64,000 nt of DNA from assembly GCF_039535235.1 (NCBI RefSeq), contig NZ_BAAAWU010000001.1, positions 4,526,001 through 4,590,000 of the forward strand, written 5' to 3'. Made by a program: the position numbers and the translations under genes. The stretch is from Streptomyces roseoviridis (lineage in GTDB: Bacteria; Actinomycetota; Actinomycetes; Streptomycetales; Streptomycetaceae). Numbering within the stretch: position 1 is the first letter of the stretch; every line of letters starts with the position of its first letter. The notes under the pieces are model-generated. The model did not search any database, had not been told where the DNA came from, and saw only the letters and a program-made list of their open reading frames with translations. This document shows positions 32,626 through 40,695 of the stretch, piece by piece.

Positions 32626-33906
32626 GTGCCGTCCATCGACGTCGTCGTAGCCCGGGAAATCCTGGACTCCCGAGGCAACCCCACGGTCGAGGTCGAGGTC
32701 GGCCTCGACGACGGCAGCACCGGCCGTGCTGCCGTTCCGTCCGGTGCCTCCACCGGTGCGTTCGAGGCCCTCGAGCTCCGCGACGGTGACCCCAACCGTT
32801 ACCAGGGCAAGGGCGTGGAGAAGGCCGTTCTCGCCGTCATCGAGCAGATCGGCCCCGAGCTGGTCGGTTACGACGCCACCGAGCAGCGCCTGATCGACCA
32901 GGCGATGTTCGACCTGGACGCCACCCCGGACAAGTCCTCCCTCGGCGCCAACGCCATCCTCGGCGTCTCCCTCGCCGTCGCGCACGCCGCCTCCGAGGCC
33001 TCCGACCTGCCGCTCTTCCGCTACCTCGGCGGCCCGAACGCGCACCTGCTGCCCGTTCCGATGATGAACATCCTGAACGGCGGCTCGCACGCCGACTCCA
33101 ACGTGGACATCCAGGAGTTCATGATCGCGCCGATCGGCGCGGAGTCCTTCTCCGAGGCCCTGCGCTGGGGCACCGAGGTCTACCACACCCTCAAGAAGGT
33201 CCTGAAGGACAAGGGCCTGTCCACCGGCCTCGGCGACGAGGGCGGCTTCGCCCCGAACCTCGGCTCCAACCGCGAGGCCCTCGACCTCATCCTCGAGGCC
33301 ATCAAGCAGGCCGGCTACGTCCCCGGCAAGGACATCGCGCTCGCGCTCGACGTCGCCGCCTCCGAGTTCTACAAGGACGGCTCGTACAAGTTCGAGGGCA
33401 AGTCCCGCTCGGCCGCCGAGATGACCGAGTACTACGAGGAGCTCGTCTCCGCGTACCCGCTGGTCTCCATCGAGGACCCGCTGTTCGAGGACGACTGGGC
33501 CGGCTGGAAGGCCATCACCGAGAAGCTCGGCACCAAGGTGCAGCTCGTCGGCGACGACCTGTTCGTCACCAACCCCGAGCGCCTCGCCCGCGGCATCGAG
33601 GAGGGCTCCGCGAACGCCCTCCTGGTCAAGGTCAACCAGATCGGCTCGCTGACCGAGACCCTCGACGCCGTCGAGCTCGCCCAGCGCAACGGCTTCAAGT
33701 GCATGATGTCCCACCGCTCCGGCGAGACCGAGGACGTCACCATCGCCGACCTGGCCGTCGCCACCAACTGCGGCCAGATCAAGACCGGCGCCCCGGCCCG
33801 TTCCGAGCGCGTCGCCAAGTACAACCAGCTCCTGCGCATCGAGGAGATCCTCGACGACGCCGCCGTCTACGCCGGCCGCAGCGCGTTCCCGCGCTTCAAG
33901 GGCTGA
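32626..33906 (+). CDS. eno: Enolase (2-phosphoglycerate dehydratase)
   Basis: The 426-residue enzyme converts 2-phosphoglycerate to phosphoenolpyruvate in glycolysis. It opens with PSIDVVVAREILDSRGNPTVEVEV, has the loop SGASTGAFEALELRDGD, the metal-site segments SIEDPLFEDDW and GDDLFVTN, and the family signature LVKVNQIGSLTET with SHRSGETED near 363. I chose GTG 32626, six bases after AAGGAG, because it gives the standard N-terminus; an ATG two codons upstream overlaps the ribosome binding site. A -10-like TAGGCT lies at 32550. Confidence 0.97.
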   Translation: MPSIDVVVAREILDSRGNPTVEVEVGLDDGSTGRAAVPSGASTGAFEALELRDGDPNRYQGKGVEKAVLAVIEQIGPELVGYDATEQRLIDQAMFDLDATPDKSSLGANAILGVSLAVAHAASEASDLPLFRYLGGPNAHLLPVPMMNILNGGSHADSNVDIQEFMIAPIGAESFSEALRWGTEVYHTLKKVLKDKGLSTGLGDEGGFAPNLGSNREALDLILEAIKQAGYVPGKDIALALDVAASEFYKDGSYKFEGKSRSAAEMTEYYEELVSAYPLVSIEDPLFEDDWAGWKAITEKLGTKVQLVGDDLFVTNPERLARGIEEGSANALLVKVNQIGSLTETLDAVELAQRNGFKCMMSHRSGETEDVTIADLAVATNCGQIKTGAPARSERVAKYNQLLRIEEILDDAAVYAGRSAFPRFKG

Positions 33907-33927
33907 TCCGGCGAAAGCCCGGTTACC

Positions 33928-33968
33928 TACGTCCCCGCACTCGGTCCCGTACCGTGTGCGGGGACGTA
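33928..33968. terminator. Stem-loop between eno and the divIC-like gene
   Basis: A 13-bp perfect inverted repeat (TACGTCCCCGCAC; arms 33928-33940 and 33956-33968) lies shortly after eno and 40 bases before the next gene. It can end eno transcripts or limit read-through. Confidence 0.7.
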
Positions 33969-34006
33969 CGTTTGAACAAGGCGCGTGACACGGGGAGGCG
34001 CAGGAC

Positions 34007-34477
34007 ATGGCCGTGAAGGACCGGGACCGGTTCTCGACCGCGACCCGGATCAGGCTGCTCGGCGAGCAGACCGCCGCCCGTGTCTACCGCTCCCAGACCC
34101 GCCGCCAGGCCCGCCGCTCCCGGCTCACCGGCCGGGCGGCCTTCCTGGCCCTGGTGGTCTGCTCGCTCGTGGTGGCGCTCGCCTACCCGATGCGGCAGTA
34201 CGTCTCGCAGCAGGGCGAGATCGCCGACCAGGAGCGCAAGGCCGCCGAGGCGGCGAAGCGGGTCGAGGAGCTGCGGGACGAGAAGGCCCGCCTCCAGGAC
34301 CCGGCCTACGTACGGCGCCTGGCCCGCGAGCACCTGCACTACGTGATGCCGGGCGAGACCGGCTTCACCGTGAACGACCCCGACGCGGAGCACCGGCCCC
34401 GCACCGAGCAGGGCGCGACGGACCGTCCGTGGTACGACAACCTGTGGGACGGCGTGGACCGCGCCGACCGCCCCTGA
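34007..34477 (+). CDS. Septum formation initiator family protein (FtsB/DivIC-like)
   Basis: The 156-residue protein has a basic cytoplasmic head, one membrane helix (AAFLALVVCSLVVALAY, about residues 44-61), then a coiled coil (QQGEIADQERKAAEAAKRVEELRDEKARLQD) and the conserved LAREHLHYVMPGETGF motif near 105-118. This is the DivIC/FtsB layout; such proteins form a complex with FtsL and FtsQ at the division septum. The position after eno is typical of actinobacteria. Confidence 0.92.
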   Translation: MAVKDRDRFSTATRIRLLGEQTAARVYRSQTRRQARRSRLTGRAAFLALVVCSLVVALAYPMRQYVSQQGEIADQERKAAEAAKRVEELRDEKARLQDPAYVRRLAREHLHYVMPGETGFTVNDPDAEHRPRTEQGATDRPWYDNLWDGVDRADRP

Positions 34478-34545
34478 CGGCAGCCGTCACGACACCCGTC
34501 GCGGCACCGCACCGACGCCCGCACCGACCGACGAGCAAGGCAGAC

Positions 34546-35100
34546 ATGGAAACGCCCCCTCCGCAGACCGAACGCACCGAGCCCACCGACGCGGACGTCG
34601 CCGCGTTCCAGGAGCAGCTCGGCCGGCCGCCGCGCGGCCTGCGCGCCATCGCGCACCGCTGCCCGTGCGGCAACCCGGACGTCGTCGAGACCGCGCCCCG
34701 GCTCCCCGACGGCACGCCGTTCCCGACCACGTACTACCTGACCTGCCCGCGCGCCGCCTCCGCCATCGGCACCCTGGAGGCCAACGGGGTCATGAAGGAG
34801 ATGCAGGCCCGGCTCGGCACCGACCCGGAGCTCGCCGCCGCCTACCGCGCCGCGCACGAGGACTACCTCGCGCGCCGGGACGCCATCGAGGTCCTGGAGG
34901 GCTTCCCCAGCGCCGGCGGCATGCCGGACCGGGTCAAGTGCCTGCACGTGCTGGTCGGTCACTCGCTCGCGGCCGGCCCGGGCGTGAACCCGCTGGGCGA
35001 CGAGGCGATCGCCATGCTGCCCGAGTGGTGGGCGAAGGGCCCCTGCGTCACCCCGTGCGCCGACGCCGACGCCGATGCCGAAGGGAAGTCCTCGACGTGA
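34546..35100 (+). CDS. DUF501 domain-containing protein
   Basis: The 184-residue protein shows the DUF501 core: VAAFQEQLGRPPRGLRAIAHRCPCGNPDVVET, FPTTYYLTCPRAASAIGTLEANGVM, and RVKCLHVLVGHSLAAGPGVNPLGDEA. Conserved cysteines in CPCGNPD, LTCPRA and VKCLH suggest a metal or redox site. The function is unknown. It is always next to eno, divIC-like and ppx genes in actinobacteria. Its stop overlaps the ppx GTG (GTGA), giving translational coupling. Confidence 0.92.
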   Translation: METPPPQTERTEPTDADVAAFQEQLGRPPRGLRAIAHRCPCGNPDVVETAPRLPDGTPFPTTYYLTCPRAASAIGTLEANGVMKEMQARLGTDPELAAAYRAAHEDYLARRDAIEVLEGFPSAGGMPDRVKCLHVLVGHSLAAGPGVNPLGDEAIAMLPEWWAKGPCVTPCADADADAEGKSST

Positions 35101-36035
35101 CCCGGGTCGCCGGAATCGACTGCGGTACGAACTCCATCCGCCTGCTCGTCGCCGACGTGGACCCAAAGACCGGTGAGCTGGTCGAGCTGGACCGACGGAT
35201 GACGATCGTCCGGCTCGGCCAGGGCGTCGACGAGACCGGCCGGCTGGCGCCCGAGGCCCTGGAGCGGACCTTCGCCGCCTGCCGCGAGTACGCCGAGGTC
35301 ATCAAGGAGCTCGGCGTCGGGGGCCCCTCCGACGAGGGCAAGGGGAGGATCCGCTTCGTCGCCACCTCCGCCTCCCGCGACGCCGAGAACCGGGCCGACT
35401 TCGTGAACGGGGTCGTGGAGATCCTGGGCGTCGAGCCCGAGGTCATCACCGGCGACCAGGAGGCCGAGCTCTCCTTCACCGGCGCCACCAAGGAACTGCG
35501 CGGCGACGACCGGTACCTCGTCGTCGACATCGGCGGCGGCTCGACCGAGTTCGTGGTCGGAAACCGGCACGTGGAAGCCGCGCGTTCGGTCGACATCGGC
35601 TGCGTGCGGCTGACCGAGCGGCACGTCCGCAGCGACCCGCCGACCGCCGCGGAGGTCGAGGCGATCGTGGCCGACGTCCGGGCGGCCCTCGACCTGGCGG
35701 CGGAGACCGTGCCGATCGGCGAGGCCGACACCCTGGTCGGGCTCGCCGGTTCCGTCACGACGGTCGCGGCGATCGCGCTCGGTCTGGACGCCTACGACTC
35801 CGAGCGGATCCACCGCTCCCGGATCTCCTTCGACCAGGTCGCCGAGGTCGTCGGGCGGCTGCTCGTCTCCACGCACGACGAGCGCGCCGCGATCCCCGTG
35901 ATGCACCCGGGACGGGTCGACGTGATCATCGCCGGGGCGCTCGTCCTGCTGGAGATCATGGAGCGGACCGGGGCCGCCGAGGTGGTCGTCAGCGAGCACG
36001 ACATCCTCGATGGGATCGCCCTATCCGTGGCATAG
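35097..36035 (+). CDS. ppx: Exopolyphosphatase / GppA phosphatase family
   Basis: The 312-residue protein has the actin-like ATPase fold of Ppx/GppA: VAGIDCGTNSIRLLVADV at the N-terminus (phosphate-1 loop), FVATSASRDAENRADF near 83, and LVVDIGGGSTEFVVG near 142 (phosphate-2 loop), then GLAGSVTTVAAIALGLDAYD. It removes terminal phosphate from inorganic polyphosphate or from pppGpp. At 312 residues it is the short, two-domain form common in actinobacteria. Confidence 0.93.
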   Translation: MTRVAGIDCGTNSIRLLVADVDPKTGELVELDRRMTIVRLGQGVDETGRLAPEALERTFAACREYAEVIKELGVGGPSDEGKGRIRFVATSASRDAENRADFVNGVVEILGVEPEVITGDQEAELSFTGATKELRGDDRYLVVDIGGGSTEFVVGNRHVEAARSVDIGCVRLTERHVRSDPPTAAEVEAIVADVRAALDLAAETVPIGEADTLVGLAGSVTTVAAIALGLDAYDSERIHRSRISFDQVAEVVGRLLVSTHDERAAIPVMHPGRVDVIIAGALVLLEIMERTGAAEVVVSEHDILDGIALSVA

Positions 36036-36415
36036 CGGGCGGCTATCGAGGGCTCCCGGGCGCTCCGGCGACACCCCGTCGGAAAACGTTCGTGAAGTTC
36101 TTCACAAGGAAATGGGCCCTGAGGGTCCCCCAGGAAGGTCATTTGGCTCTCCGGCGGGCTCCTCAGGGCCCTTTCGCAGGTCTGGAGGCCACTTCGCTCG
36201 ATGTTTCCATCGTGTGAACGCTTCCCCTGGTTCAGCGTTAAGGAAGGCTCTCCGGGCCAGTTCACAAGGGGTGAACAACGTTCGTCCGCGGACCCCGGTT
36301 CCTTTGCTGGACCATGACATGGGTCACGTGGGCGGCGGAGTGTAGCAGAGGTGCCCCCGAACCTTGTGAAGGGGCGCACGAGCACCCCCCCTGGGAGGGG
36401 TGGATACTCGATGGC
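36036..36415. promoter_or_regulatory. Long intergenic region upstream of ndh
   Basis: This 380-base region has no gene. It holds a Rex-like operator at 36089-36108, a reverse-order palindrome GTTCAC-AAGGG-GTGAAC at 36261-36277, single half sites TGTGAAC near 36213 and TTGTGAAG near 36364, and a weak -10 (GATACT, 36403-36408) seven bases before the ndh ATG. The density of GTGAA/TTCAC words is far above chance expectation for this base composition. Confidence 0.5.
36089..36108. promoter_or_regulatory. Candidate Rex operator (ROP) upstream of ndh
   Basis: TTCGTGAAGTTCTTCACAAG contains GTGAA-N4-TTCAC, the core of the Rex consensus TGTGAA-N4-TTCACA, with one outer mismatch. Rex senses the NADH/NAD+ ratio and is known to repress respiratory genes, including ndh, in Streptomyces. 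It lies about 310 bases upstream of the start codon, so a promoter must lie near it. Confidence 0.65.
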
Positions 36416-37795
36416 ATGAGCACCACGGAGCGTCCCAGGATCCTCGTAGTAGGCGGCGGGTACGTAGGCCTGTACGCAGCTCGGCGCATCCTCAAGAAGA
36501 TGCGCTACGCGGAGGCGACCGTCACGGTCGTCGACCCGCGGTCGTACATGACCTACCAGCCCTTCCTCCCCGAAGCCGCCGCCGGCAGCATCTCGCCGCG
36601 CCACGTCGTCGTCCCGCTGCGACGCGTCGTGCGCGGAGCGGAGGTGCTCACCGGCCGGGTCACCACCATCGACCAGGACCGCAAGGTCGCCACGATCGCG
36701 CCGCTGGTCGGCGAGGCGTACGAGCTGCCGTTCGACTACCTGGTCATCGCGATGGGTGCCGTCTCCCGCACCTTCCCGATCCCCGGCCTCGCCGAGCAGG
36801 GCATCGGCATGAAGGGCATCGAGGAGGCCATCGGCCTGCGCAACCACGTCCTCGAGCAGCTCGACAAGGCCGACTCGACGACCGACGAGGAGGTCCGCCG
36901 CAAGGCGCTGACCTTCGTCTTCGTGGGCGGCGGCTTCGCCGGCGCGGAGACCATCGGCGAGGTCGAGGACATGGTCCGCGACGCGGCGAAGTACTACCAG
37001 AACGTCAAGCGCGAGGACATGCGCTTCATCCTGGTCGACGCCGCCGACAAGATCCTTCCCGAGGTGGGCCCGAAGCTCGGCCTGTACGGCAAGGAGCACC
37101 TCGAGAGCCGCGGCATCGAGATCTACCTCCAGACCTCGATGGACTCCTGCGTCGACGGCCACGTCGTGCTGAAGAACGGCCTCGAGGTCGACTCCAACAC
37201 GATCGTGTGGACCGCCGGTGTGAAGCCGAACCCGGCGCTCGCCCGCTTCGGTCTGCCGCTCGGCCCCCGCGGCCACGTGGACTGCAACGAGAAGCTCCAG
37301 GTCAACGGCCTCGACTACGTGTGGGCCGCGGGCGACAACGCCCAGGTCCCGGACATGGCCGCGCGCCGTGCCGGTGTCGAGAACGCCTGGTGCCCGCCGA
37401 ACGCCCAGCACGCCCTGCGCCAGGCCAAGGTCCTCGGCGACAACGTCGTGGCCGGCATGCGCGGCTTCCCGCAGAAGGAGTACGCGCACTCCAACAAGGG
37501 CGCGGTCGCGGGTCTCGGCCTCCACAAGGGCGTCGCGATGATCGTCATGGGCAAGATGAAGATCAAGCTCAAGGGCCGTCTCGCCTGGTACATGCACCGT
37601 GGCTACCACGGCATGGCCATGCCGACCTGGAACCGCAAGATCCGCGTCTTCGCCGACTGGACCCTGGCGATGTTCCTCAAGCGCGAGGTCGTCTCCCTCG
37701 GCGCCATCGAGTCGCCGCGCGAGGAGTTCTACGAGGCCGCCAAGCCCGCCCCGCAGCCGGCCGCCCCGGCGCAGGAGAAGGCCAAGGCCTCCTGA
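36416..37795 (+). CDS. ndh: Type II NADH dehydrogenase
   Basis: The 459-residue flavoprotein oxidises NADH and reduces menaquinone at the membrane without pumping protons. It has the FAD motif ILVVGGGYVGLYAA at residues 9-22, the NAD motif FVFVGGGFAGAETIGEVE near 163-180, the YVWAAGDNAQVPD segment near 301, and C-terminal amphipathic/hydrophobic helices (AMIVMGKMKIKLKGRLAWYMHRGYHG, RIRVFADWTLAMFLKREVVSLG) for membrane contact. The last 25 residues are Pro/Ala-rich. I chose ATG 36416; another ATG at 36411 is out of frame. Confidence 0.95.
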   Translation: MSTTERPRILVVGGGYVGLYAARRILKKMRYAEATVTVVDPRSYMTYQPFLPEAAAGSISPRHVVVPLRRVVRGAEVLTGRVTTIDQDRKVATIAPLVGEAYELPFDYLVIAMGAVSRTFPIPGLAEQGIGMKGIEEAIGLRNHVLEQLDKADSTTDEEVRRKALTFVFVGGGFAGAETIGEVEDMVRDAAKYYQNVKREDMRFILVDAADKILPEVGPKLGLYGKEHLESRGIEIYLQTSMDSCVDGHVVLKNGLEVDSNTIVWTAGVKPNPALARFGLPLGPRGHVDCNEKLQVNGLDYVWAAGDNAQVPDMAARRAGVENAWCPPNAQHALRQAKVLGDNVVAGMRGFPQKEYAHSNKGAVAGLGLHKGVAMIVMGKMKIKLKGRLAWYMHRGYHGMAMPTWNRKIRVFADWTLAMFLKREVVSLGAIESPREEFYEAAKPAPQPAAPAQEKAKAS

Positions 37796-37801
37796 CACCT
37801 C

Positions 37802-37850
37802 GCAGTACCCCGGCAGTACCAGCAGCACCCGCAGTACCAGCAGTACACGC
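37802..37850. repeat. GCAGTACC-type short tandem repeats
   Basis: Five or six units of about 8-12 bases with the core GCAGTACC lie between the ndh stop and its terminator. Confidence 0.65.
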
Positions 37851-37860
37851 AAGGCCGTAA

Positions 37861-37907
37861 AAGGGCCGTCCGCCATCCGTGGTGCGGACGGCCCTTCGCG
37901 TGTTTTT
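37861..37907 (+). terminator. Terminator after ndh with T-tract
   Basis: A 13-bp perfect stem (AAGGGCCGTCCGC; arms 37861-37873 and 37884-37896) is followed by GTGTTTTT, the only terminator here that looks like a classical intrinsic one. Confidence 0.88.
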
Positions 37908-38005
37908 CACGCCGTTTACGCGCGGGACGGGATGGGTTCGCCTACGGACGGTGTTCTCCTGGTGACGAGCATTTCTGGGGCACGAGATCACGGAGGTGTT
38001 GCACC

Positions 38006-39310
38006 ATGGCCGACGCCGCGTCGCGGCTGACCGCCCTGGCCGAGGAGGTCCTGGGAGTGAGGCTCCCGGTGCGCCTGCGGGCCTGGGACGGCAGCGAAGC
38101 CGGCCCCGCCGACGGCCCCGTACTGATCGTCCGCGACCGCCGTGCCCTGCGCCGGCTGCTGTGGAAGCCGGGCGAGCTGGGCCTGGCCCGCGCCTGGGTG
38201 GCGGGGGAGATCGACGTCGAGGGCGATCTGTACGAGGTCCTGGACCGGCTCGCCGGGTTCCTCTGGGAGCGCGACGAGGAGCCGCGCGGGAAGCTGGAGA
38301 CCGTGCGCGACCCCAAGGTGCGCGCGGCCGCCAAGGCCCTGCTGAAGCTGGCCGGCCCCTTCCCGCCGCCGAAGCCGCCCGCGGAGGAGATCCGCGGCCG
38401 CAGCGGCGTCCGGCACAGCAAGCGGCGCGACAAGCAGGCGATCAGTCACCACTACGACGTGGGCAACGACTTCTACGAGCTGGTCCTCGGCCCCTCGATG
38501 GTCTACTCGTGCGCCTACTGGACGGACGGCGGGACCCTGGAGGACGCCCAGCGGGACAAGCTGGACCTCATCGCCCGCAAGCTGAACCTCCAGGAGGGCG
38601 ACCGGCTGCTCGACGTCGGCTGCGGCTGGGGCTCCATGGCCATCCACGCCGCCCGTGAGTACGGGGCCCAGGTCGTCGGCATCACCCTCTCGCGCGAGCA
38701 GGCCGCCTACGCCCGCAAGCGGATCGCCGAGGAGGGCCTCACCGACCGCATCGAGATCCGGGTGCAGGACTACCGGGACGTGGCGGACGGGCCGTACGAC
38801 GCCATCTCCTCGATCGGCATGGCCGAGCACGTGGGCACGGTGCGCTACCGGGAGTACGCCGACACGCTGTACGGGCTCCTGAAGCCCGGCGGGCGGCTGC
38901 TCAACCACCAGATCTCGCGCCGCCCGGAGCCGGACGAGTCGGCCTACGAGGTGGATCCGTTCATCGACGCGTACGTCTTCCCCGACGGTGAACTCGCCCC
39001 CATGGGCCGCACCCTGACGACCCTTGAGGACGCGGGCTTCGAGGTGCGGGACGTGGAGGCGATCCGGGAGCACTACGCGCTGACGCTGCGCCGCTGGGTG
39101 GCGAACCTGGAGCGGGAGTGGGAGCGGGCGGTCCGGCTGGTCTCGCCCGGCCGGGCGCGGATCTGGCGGCTCTACATGGCGGCGTCCGCGGTGTCCTTCG
39201 AGCGGAACCGGATCGGCGTGAACCAGTTCCTCGCGGTGAAGACGCCGGTGTCGGGCGGATCGGGGCTGCCGCTGCGGCCGAGGGTGTGGAGCGAGTCCGA
39301 GGCGCGTTGA
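38006..39310 (+). CDS. Cyclopropane-fatty-acyl-phospholipid synthase family methyltransferase
   Basis: The 434-residue protein has an N-terminal SCP2-like/lipid-binding domain (about 1-130) and a SAM-dependent methyltransferase domain: SHHYDVGNDFYELVLGPSMVYSCAYW near 147-172, motif I LLDVGCGWGSMA near 200, SSIGMAEHVG near 271, and ERNRIGVNQFLAVK at the end. It adds a methylene or methyl group to double bonds of membrane phospholipid acyl chains. Start ATG 38006 follows GGAGG. Confidence 0.93.
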   Translation: MADAASRLTALAEEVLGVRLPVRLRAWDGSEAGPADGPVLIVRDRRALRRLLWKPGELGLARAWVAGEIDVEGDLYEVLDRLAGFLWERDEEPRGKLETVRDPKVRAAAKALLKLAGPFPPPKPPAEEIRGRSGVRHSKRRDKQAISHHYDVGNDFYELVLGPSMVYSCAYWTDGGTLEDAQRDKLDLIARKLNLQEGDRLLDVGCGWGSMAIHAAREYGAQVVGITLSREQAAYARKRIAEEGLTDRIEIRVQDYRDVADGPYDAISSIGMAEHVGTVRYREYADTLYGLLKPGGRLLNHQISRRPEPDESAYEVDPFIDAYVFPDGELAPMGRTLTTLEDAGFEVRDVEAIREHYALTLRRWVANLEREWERAVRLVSPGRARIWRLYMAASAVSFERNRIGVNQFLAVKTPVSGGSGLPLRPRVWSESEAR

Positions 39311-39320
39311 TACGTTGCGC

Positions 39321-39356
39321 GGGGCGGGGCGCCGGTGAGAGCCGGCGCCCCGCCCC
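39321..39356. terminator. Terminator after the Cfa-type gene
   Basis: A 15-bp perfect inverted repeat (GGGGCGGGGCGCCGG; arms 39321-39335 and 39342-39356, six-base loop) lies ten bases after the stop codon. Confidence 0.85.
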
Positions 39357-39413
39357 GCTTTGACACCTATTTGTCATGTATCTGCCCTGTTGTGCCGATC
39401 GAGGGGGAAACCC

Positions 39414-40631
39414 TTGCGCCGCCCCACCCGTCTCCTGCTCGCCCTGACCGCGGCCGCCGGTCTGCTGACCGCCGCTCAGATCCCGGCGGGCGCCGCCGGC
39501 ACGGACGCCGAAGCCGTGACCACCACCGCCACCTTCAACGACCCCGCGGGCGACACCGCCGCCCAGGACCGGGTCCGTGACCACATCATCGACCTCATCG
39601 GCCGGGCCCCCGCCGGGTCCGCCATCACCGCCGGGCTCTACACCTTCACCGACGACCCCGTCACCGACGCGCTCGGCGCCGCCAAGGCCCGCGGCGTGCA
39701 GGTGAGGGTGATCGTCGACCACACCTCCGCCACCATGACCGGAGGCGAGTACGAGCGCCTGGCCGCCCGCCTCGGCACCGACCGCACCCAGCCCTCCTGG
39801 GTCTTCGCCTGCCCGGCCGGCCGCGGCTGCATCGGCTCCCGGAAGCTGCCGGGCGACACCGACGGCGCCATCAACCACAACAAGTTCTGGCTGTTCTCGA
39901 ACACCGGCGGCGCGAGCGACGTCGTCGTGCAGACCTCGGCCAACATGACCGGCCTCCAGCGCACCGACCTGTTCAACAACGCCGTCACCATCGTCGACAG
40001 CGGCCTGTACGGCATCTACCGGTCGTACTTCAGCGACCTGCTGCACCACGGCACGTCCACCAGCGGGCTCAGCCACTACTACAAGACCCCGGCCAGCGGC
40101 ACCGGCCCGTACAAGACGTACTTCTTCCCGCGCCAGGAGGCCGCCGGCAGCTCCTACGACGCCGACGCCTCCACCGACACCGTCAAGCTGATCCTCGACA
40201 ACGTCTCCTGCGCCGGCGGCACCCAGATCCGCATGGCGGCCAACCTCTTCACCCGCGACGAGGTCGCCACCAAGCTGGTCTCCCTCAAGAACGCCGGCTG
40301 CTCGGTGATCCTCGCCCACGACGGCTACCCCGGCTCCATGGGCAGCGCCGTCGAGTCGGTGATCTCCGGCAAGCTGACCCAGCGCGTCCAGTGCTACGAG
40401 GACCGCGGCACCGGTGTCGCCAAGGCCGGACTGCACTCCAAGTACCTGCTGGTGGAGGGCACCTACGACGGCGTGGCCGGGAAGAAGCTGGTGTGGACCG
40501 GCAGCCACAACTACACCTACCCCGCGCTGCGGGCCAACGACGAGACCCTGCTGAAGATCGACCACCCCACGCTCTTCGCCCAGTACAAGGCGAACCACGA
40601 GCACCTGATGACGTACTGCGCCGGCAGCTGA
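39414..40631 (+). CDS. Secreted phospholipase D-like protein
   Basis: The start is a TTG at 39414 with GAGGGGG six bases upstream; it gives a 405-residue protein with a clean signal peptide (RRPTRLLLALTAAAGLLTAAQIPAGAA). Two PLD half domains follow: the first with INHNKFWLF (HxK) near residue 155 and the second with LHSKYLLVEG (HxK) near 340, each followed by a conserved TSAN or TGSHN segment. PLD-family enzymes hydrolyse phosphodiesters of phospholipids or nucleic acids using these two His residues. The promoter area has TTGACA at 39360 within the palindrome TGACACCTATTTGTCA. Confidence 0.92.
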   Translation: MRRPTRLLLALTAAAGLLTAAQIPAGAAGTDAEAVTTTATFNDPAGDTAAQDRVRDHIIDLIGRAPAGSAITAGLYTFTDDPVTDALGAAKARGVQVRVIVDHTSATMTGGEYERLAARLGTDRTQPSWVFACPAGRGCIGSRKLPGDTDGAINHNKFWLFSNTGGASDVVVQTSANMTGLQRTDLFNNAVTIVDSGLYGIYRSYFSDLLHHGTSTSGLSHYYKTPASGTGPYKTYFFPRQEAAGSSYDADASTDTVKLILDNVSCAGGTQIRMAANLFTRDEVATKLVSLKNAGCSVILAHDGYPGSMGSAVESVISGKLTQRVQCYEDRGTGVAKAGLHSKYLLVEGTYDGVAGKKLVWTGSHNYTYPALRANDETLLKIDHPTLFAQYKANHEHLMTYCAGS

Positions 40632-40647
40632 CCCGTACCGCACGCCG

Positions 40648-40680
40648 AAGGGCCGGGCTCCCGTGCGGAGCCCGGCCCTT
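40648..40680. terminator. Bidirectional terminator, PLD gene / ABC permease
   Basis: A 14-bp perfect stem (AAGGGCCGGGCTCC; arms 40648-40661 and 40667-40680) lies between two convergent genes, starting 17 bases after the PLD stop and ending 15 bases before the permease stop. Confidence 0.87.
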
Positions 40681-40695
40681 CGTGTGTCCCGTGCG

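Noticed and set aside
36261..36277. Second Rex operator
   Set aside because: The arms are GTTCAC...GTGAAC, the reverse order of the Rex consensus (GTGAA...TTCAC). It is kept as a separate unknown palindrome.
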